From: Gammaproteobacteria bacterium
GTDB taxonomy: Bacteria > Pseudomonadota > Gammaproteobacteria > DRLM01
NCBI GenBank assembly: GCA_023266095.1
Contig: JAHFRV010000028.1
Span: 1 to 40,013, forward strand
Length of the DNA: 40,013 nt
Reading direction: 5' to 3'
The position numbers were made by a program, and so were the translations under genes. The notes under the pieces are model-generated. The model had not been told where the DNA came from. It saw only the letters and a list, made by a program, of their open reading frames with translations, and ran no database searches. Numbering within the stretch: the first letter of the stretch is position 1; every line of letters begins with the position of its first letter. Shown in pieces: positions 36,395 through 40,013 of the stretch.

Positions 36395-36739
36395 ATGACG
36401 ATAGTCCCCATCCCCCGCGACGACGCCGGATTGCACCGCCTTCAAGAAAGTAATGCCGCCCGCGCGGCGGGCGCGGTCGCGCCGGTCACCGCCATTCCCA
36501 ACCTGGAAAAACGGCCGGCCGAACCCGCGGCGGCGGACCGGCCACGGGCACGCCAGCCGAACCGCCGCCGCACCGACCGCCGCCATCAACAACGCCGCTG
36601 GGCGCGTCACGCGGTATTGCTGGACACCCGCCTCCAACACGAACGGCGGCGCGGCGAACGGCGCGGAGCTAGCGATGATGCCGGGGTAGCCGATGCAAGT
36701 CGGGCCCGGCCTGCTCGGAGATTGGATGTCCTCGCCTGA
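36395..36739 (+). CDS. Hypothetical basic protein with 'VLLDTR' motif
   Basis: About 114 residues, MTIVPIPRDDAGLHRLQESN onward; ATG at 36386 is an alternative start. The middle is strongly basic: RRRTDRRHQQRRWARHAVLL then DTRLQHERRRGERR. I recall small gammaproteobacterial proteins of unknown function with the same layout, an Arg-rich 'GRR..ERR' stretch, VLLDTR, then 'ERR..RR', and this supports a real gene. The last ~25 residues do not fit that pattern and could reflect a frameshift near 36660. A promoter-like element lies just upstream. Confidence 0.48.
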   Translation: MTIVPIPRDDAGLHRLQESNAARAAGAVAPVTAIPNLEKRPAEPAAADRPRARQPNRRRTDRRHQQRRWARHAVLLDTRLQHERRRGERRGASDDAGVADASRARPARRLDVLA

Positions 36740-36932
36740 TTTGGCCGCGATGGATACATCGCGGCGTGATTCAAACCTACCGCAAACCCATTCCGCCTTC
36801 ACTGACGCACCAAACTGTAAAACAGCATCACCAGCCGACGGATGGCCACGGCGTTATCTCGGGCGATGAATCGGCGGGGATTCCAAGGCTGTTATACTTC
36901 GGCGGCGCCTCGCCACATAGGAATGACACGGC

Positions 36933-37415
36933 ATGATTTGGGGAATGTTCGGGCTGATTTTCACGGTGATACTTCTCGCCGTTCTCATCACCAAAAAAGA
37001 CCTGCGGCGTGCCCTGCCCCTGGCGCTGGTGGTTATCGTCGGCATCATCGCCTTCTTCGCCTGGTACCAAGACCACGAGCTGGCCCAGTCCAAGCAACGG
37101 ATCGCGCCCGCCGAGGTGGAATTGGCCGAGATGCGTTTAACGGATGCGGGGCGCGGCCTGAAAGACCTCTCGGGACGTTTGCGCAATCACTCCCCGCAAT
37201 ACACGCTCATGGAAGTGGTGCTACGTATTTCCGTTGAAGACTGCCTGAACGCCGAACGCTGCGAGGTCGTCGATCAAACCAACGTCACCTTGAAACCGAA
37301 AATCCCGCCCGGCCAGGCACGGGATGTCCGTGAGCGGGCCTACTTCAAATCCACCGTGCAACTGCGCGGTGAACAACGCCTGCGCTTCGACGTGGTCAGC
37401 ACCCGCAGCCAATAA
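36933..37415 (+). CDS. Hypothetical membrane-anchored protein
   Basis: 160 residues. Two closely spaced N-terminal hydrophobic segments (MIWGMFGLIFTVILLAVLI and ALPLALVVIVGIIAFFAWY) form a hairpin or a single anchor. A soluble domain follows (LTDAGRGLKDLSGRLRNHSP, YTLMEVVLRISVEDCLNAER, CEVVDQTNVTLKPKIPPGQA), ending in a beta-rich stretch. The pattern of a segment sensitive to 'polarity' (two Cys, CLNAERC) suggests an exported disulfide. AGGAATG precedes the start, and TATACT at 36893-36898 is a -10-like element. Family not recognised. Confidence 0.75.
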   Translation: MIWGMFGLIFTVILLAVLITKKDLRRALPLALVVIVGIIAFFAWYQDHELAQSKQRIAPAEVELAEMRLTDAGRGLKDLSGRLRNHSPQYTLMEVVLRISVEDCLNAERCEVVDQTNVTLKPKIPPGQARDVRERAYFKSTVQLRGEQRLRFDVVSTRSQ

Positions 37416-37435
37416 AACCGCCTCGCGCGTCCACT

Positions 37436-40013
37436 TCATCGCCCAGCACCGGTCACCACCGGCAAAACCACTCTTCGCCTTGCGGCCAGCAGAGGGAAAG
37501 CACAAATCAGCAGCAGCAATTCCCTAAACAAACCGCCACCCCCCCCACCGGTGACGGCTTGGGCGGACTCGTTGATCAGATACCTCTCGACGCGATCCGG
37601 CTCGGCGTTGCCCGCCTGATCAAACGATAGGAAACGCAGTGTCGTGCTGGCGCTCACCGGAATCATTCCGTTATACCGCGCCGATTGAGGTGTGGGCACA
37701 CTGCCGTCCAAGGTGTAATACGTGGCCGCACAACCGGCGCCGATGTCGTCGCAATGCAGACTCACCCACTGGGTGGAGGTCGCTGCCGCGGCGGTGAGGC
37801 TGGCGGTGGTCACCGGTGCGGCGGTATCCACTCTGACCGTAAAGGAGACCACCGGCGACCACAACCCGTTGGCCCCTCGCTCCTGGATAAAAAGCGTGTG
37901 CATACCATCGGCCAACTTCGTCGGCGGCAGGAAGGCGGTCGCGGTGGTCTCCGTCGCACTGCTGAGATCGGCGTCGTTCAAACGCAAGCGGAAAACACCG
38001 CCCCCGTTCATCGAACCCCACAGCCAGCGTGGCAAAGGATCATTCACCGGCGTCAAGGCCCGCAGCATCGGTGGTAACGGCACTGCGCCGGCGCCGAGTT
38101 GCGGCGAGTCCCATTCCTGCACCGTGATCGTGATACTCATTTGACTGATTGCCGACCATTGTCCTGCCTCATCCCGTTCCTGCACATACAGAATATGCGT
38201 GCCCGGACTCAAGGGCGCACCGGGAATAAAGGCGAGATCGCGGGTTTCCCCGGCGCCGACATTTAAATCAGCATCATTGAGTTTGTAGCGGAAGCTGCCC
38301 ATCCCGTTGCCCGAGGTCCATTCCCAATGCGGCCGCGCGCCTTGCGTGCTGGATTTCACGCTGAGCCGGGGCGCGTCCGGAGGTAAAGTATCCAGTTTCA
38401 CCGTAGCCGACGCCGCCTCACTGATATTGCCGGAGGCGTCACGCAACCAAAGATAAACAGTCTTGTTGCCGTCGCCGGAGGGCAGCGTATACGGCACGCT
38501 AAGGCTCAAGCGGGCCACGGTATCCACGGCGATGAATTGGCTCAAACTCGGCCGCGCCGGATTTTCCGACAGGTAATAACCGGTCACGCCCTGATTGTCA
38601 TATCCCGCCAAAAACACCATGGCTTGTGCCGAGAGGGCATACTCACCGCCTTGATTGACGACCACGTAGCCGCCGCCTGGCGGGACTTGATCCGTCGGCA
38701 TATCGAGACTGTTCACCAGGGCATAGGACTGCACACCTTGCACCCGGCTGCCGATGACCTCCACCCGCCACAACCCGGCCTGAGGCGAGGCGACCAATAC
38801 TTGCTCGAGATTATCGACGGTGTTGGGGCCGAGGGCGGTGGCCGGCGCGGCGGGGTCGCGCAACCCCGCTAGGCTGTAGGGATAGTGCACCGTGCCGGCG
38901 GGGCTAATTAGCCGTATGTCCAAATCATTCACCAGCGCGGCGGCGGCGGCGGGAGAACCCGGCGGATCGGTCCACGCCAAGCTGATTCTCAGGGATCCGG
39001 CGTTGGCGCCGACCTCGATGTCATAATGCTGGGCGATGCCCTGCGCCAGACTGCCGGTGATAAAACGACGGCCTGCGCCGCTGTCGGCGTCGATCACCTT
39101 GAGGGCGGCCTGCGCGTCAAGCAGACCCCAGCCGTAGGCGTAATCCGGTCCCGGCGTGCCGAGATCGGCAGCCGTATTGGCCACCAAGGCGCGGATCAGC
39201 TGAGCCGGCGGCGGCGTCACGCTGCCGGTGACTTTACGATATCTTTCCAGCAGCAGGGCGATAGCGCCGCTGACGGTGGGACTCGCCATCGACGTGCCGT
39301 TCAAGGAGGTATAACCCCCTCCGAGGTAAGTGGAATAGACATCCTGGCCCTTGGCCACCACATCCGGTTTGAGCCGGCCATCGCTGGTGGGACCCCAGGC
39401 GCTGTAGGCCGTCATGGCGCCGGCATGGTCTACCGCGCCCACGGTGATCACGTTCTTGGCGGTGGCGATCTGGCCGATGCTGCGATAATCGCCGTCCGCG
39501 TCGTGGTGATCGTAATACAGCGTCGTGCTGTCGCCATAGTGGCGATGAGCGCGGCCCGCGGCCCCGTCCTCGTTGCGGTCATTCCCCGCCGACTTCACCA
39601 CGACCAGGTCGGTGTCGTACACCAGCCGGTCCCAATTGCGAGTCAGCGAGGAATAACCGCCGAAATCCGGATCGCTTTGGTTGGCGGCGCCGCCGAACCA
39701 TACCCAATAACCGTCGCTGTAATAGTTGGCTTGCCAGCCGGCCAGATAACCCCAGGAGTTATTGGCCACCGCGATTCCGCGGTCCTTGCGGGCGGCGACA
39801 TGCTCCGCCACCGGATCACCGAAGTAATCATAGGACCATACCGCGGCGGCGGGTGCCATGCCCCGCGCGCTGCTATTGCCGGCACCTGAACCGGACAAGG
39901 TGCCCGCCACATGGGTGGCATGGCTCACCACCTGCCCACCTTCGCCGGTGGCCACATGACCCGCCAGATCGGGATGACTGACATCCACCAGACCCTCGTC
40001 CCACATACCGATG
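37436..40013 (-). CDS. Subtilisin-like S8 protease with GlyGly-CTERM-like tail (5' end outside window)
   Basis: At least 858 residues visible; the signal peptide and N-terminus lie beyond the window end. Catalytic Asp is in IGMWDEGLVDVSHPDL, His in SHATHVAGT and Ser in NGTSMASPTVSGAIALLL, with the oxyanion Asn in VVKSAGNDRN. All are intact. A P-domain-like stretch follows (ISLAWTDPPGS, VNDLDIRLISPAG, WRVEVIGSRVQG). Next come Ig-like repeats in which WEWTSGNGMGSFRYKLNDAD and WLWGSMNGGGVFRLRLNDAD are near-copies, and a chitobiase-type segment (YYTLDGSVPT). The end is GGGGGGLFRELLLLICAF then LAARRR, which fits the glycine run, helix and basic stop of GlyGly-CTERM. Probably secreted by the T2SS and released by rhombosortase. 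Confidence 0.9.
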   Translation of the reverse strand, partial: IGMWDEGLVDVSHPDLAGHVATGEGGQVVSHATHVAGTLSGSGAGNSSARGMAPAAAVWSYDYFGDPVAEHVAARKDRGIAVANNSWGYLAGWQANYYSDGYWVWFGGAANQSDPDFGGYSSLTRNWDRLVYDTDLVVVKSAGNDRNEDGAAGRAHRHYGDSTTLYYDHHDADGDYRSIGQIATAKNVITVGAVDHAGAMTAYSAWGPTSDGRLKPDVVAKGQDVYSTYLGGGYTSLNGTSMASPTVSGAIALLLERYRKVTGSVTPPPAQLIRALVANTAADLGTPGPDYAYGWGLLDAQAALKVIDADSGAGRRFITGSLAQGIAQHYDIEVGANAGSLRISLAWTDPPGSPAAAAALVNDLDIRLISPAGTVHYPYSLAGLRDPAAPATALGPNTVDNLEQVLVASPQAGLWRVEVIGSRVQGVQSYALVNSLDMPTDQVPPGGGYVVVNQGGEYALSAQAMVFLAGYDNQGVTGYYLSENPARPSLSQFIAVDTVARLSLSVPYTLPSGDGNKTVYLWLRDASGNISEAASATVKLDTLPPDAPRLSVKSSTQGARPHWEWTSGNGMGSFRYKLNDADLNVGAGETRDLAFIPGAPLSPGTHILYVQERDEAGQWSAISQMSITITVQEWDSPQLGAGAVPLPPMLRALTPVNDPLPRWLWGSMNGGGVFRLRLNDADLSSATETTATAFLPPTKLADGMHTLFIQERGANGLWSPVVSFTVRVDTAAPVTTASLTAAAATSTQWVSLHCDDIGAGCAATYYTLDGSVPTPQSARYNGMIPVSASTTLRFLSFDQAGNAEPDRVERYLINESAQAVTGGGGGGLFRELLLLICAFPLLAARRRVVLPVVTGAGR

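Noticed and set aside
36197-36802. Minus-strand open frame of 201 codons
   Set aside because: No family resemblance, no ribosome site, and it overlaps a plus-strand frame with a promoter and a recognisable motif. Composition looks like antisense of GC-rich coding DNA.

Overview
The window looks like a chromosome segment of a free-living gammaproteobacterium with a GC-rich genome. The evidence is gene order and close family resemblance: a dnaG-rpoD pair followed by a CAT-anticodon tRNA, a polA / structured RNA / engB / dsbA neighbourhood, and a complete gspC-to-gspN type II secretion operon. I cannot name the genus from sequence alone.

Layout. (1) 1-2475: the 3' end of dnaG, a small hairpin, rpoD with a strong terminator, then a tRNA whose acceptor stem fits tRNA-Ile2 (lysidine type). 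(2) 2476-5540: a decayed accessory patch behind the tRNA. It holds a vanadium-dependent haloperoxidase gene broken by three frameshifts but keeping all its active-site residues, a possible scrap of an IS3-type transposase, and a glutathione S-transferase pseudogene with a nonsense codon and two 1-base deletions. (3) 5588-10607: uvrD, a seven-bladed lactonase-like propeller protein, two tiny membrane-protein genes in tandem on the minus strand, and an Lpp/OprI-type alanine-zipper lipoprotein. (4) 10761-12860: two L,D-transpeptidases, which could crosslink peptidoglycan or attach the neighbouring lipoprotein to it. (5) 13066-14067: a CaCA-family cation exchanger. (6) 14160-25527: the T2SS operon, minus strand, gspC D E F G H I J K L M N, mostly with overlapping stop and start codons; the prepilin peptidase gspO is not here. 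(7) 25528-26138: a long AT-rich intergenic region with a perfect palindrome, a TATAAT element and a cluster of DnaA boxes. (8) 26139-34774: DUF2782 and LOG-family genes divergent from polA, a probable small RNA downstream of polA whose terminator lies inside the 3' end of engB, engB with a cyclic-nucleotide-binding-domain gene, then dsbA, an acetolactate-synthase-like enzyme and an EEP-family phosphodiesterase. (9) 34816-40013: a lipoprotein of unknown function, two small hypothetical genes, and a subtilisin-like protease cut by the window end. Its C-terminus has a glycine run, a hydrophobic helix and arginines, like GlyGly-CTERM substrates of T2SS and rhombosortase.

Functional links. The T2SS and the GlyGly-CTERM-like protease form a plausible exporter and substrate pair. 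The alanine-zipper lipoprotein and the two L,D-transpeptidases form a plausible envelope-tethering set. The polA-linked RNA occupies the position of Spot 42 in enterics and ErsA in pseudomonads. I see no CRISPR array, prophage or intact insertion sequence.
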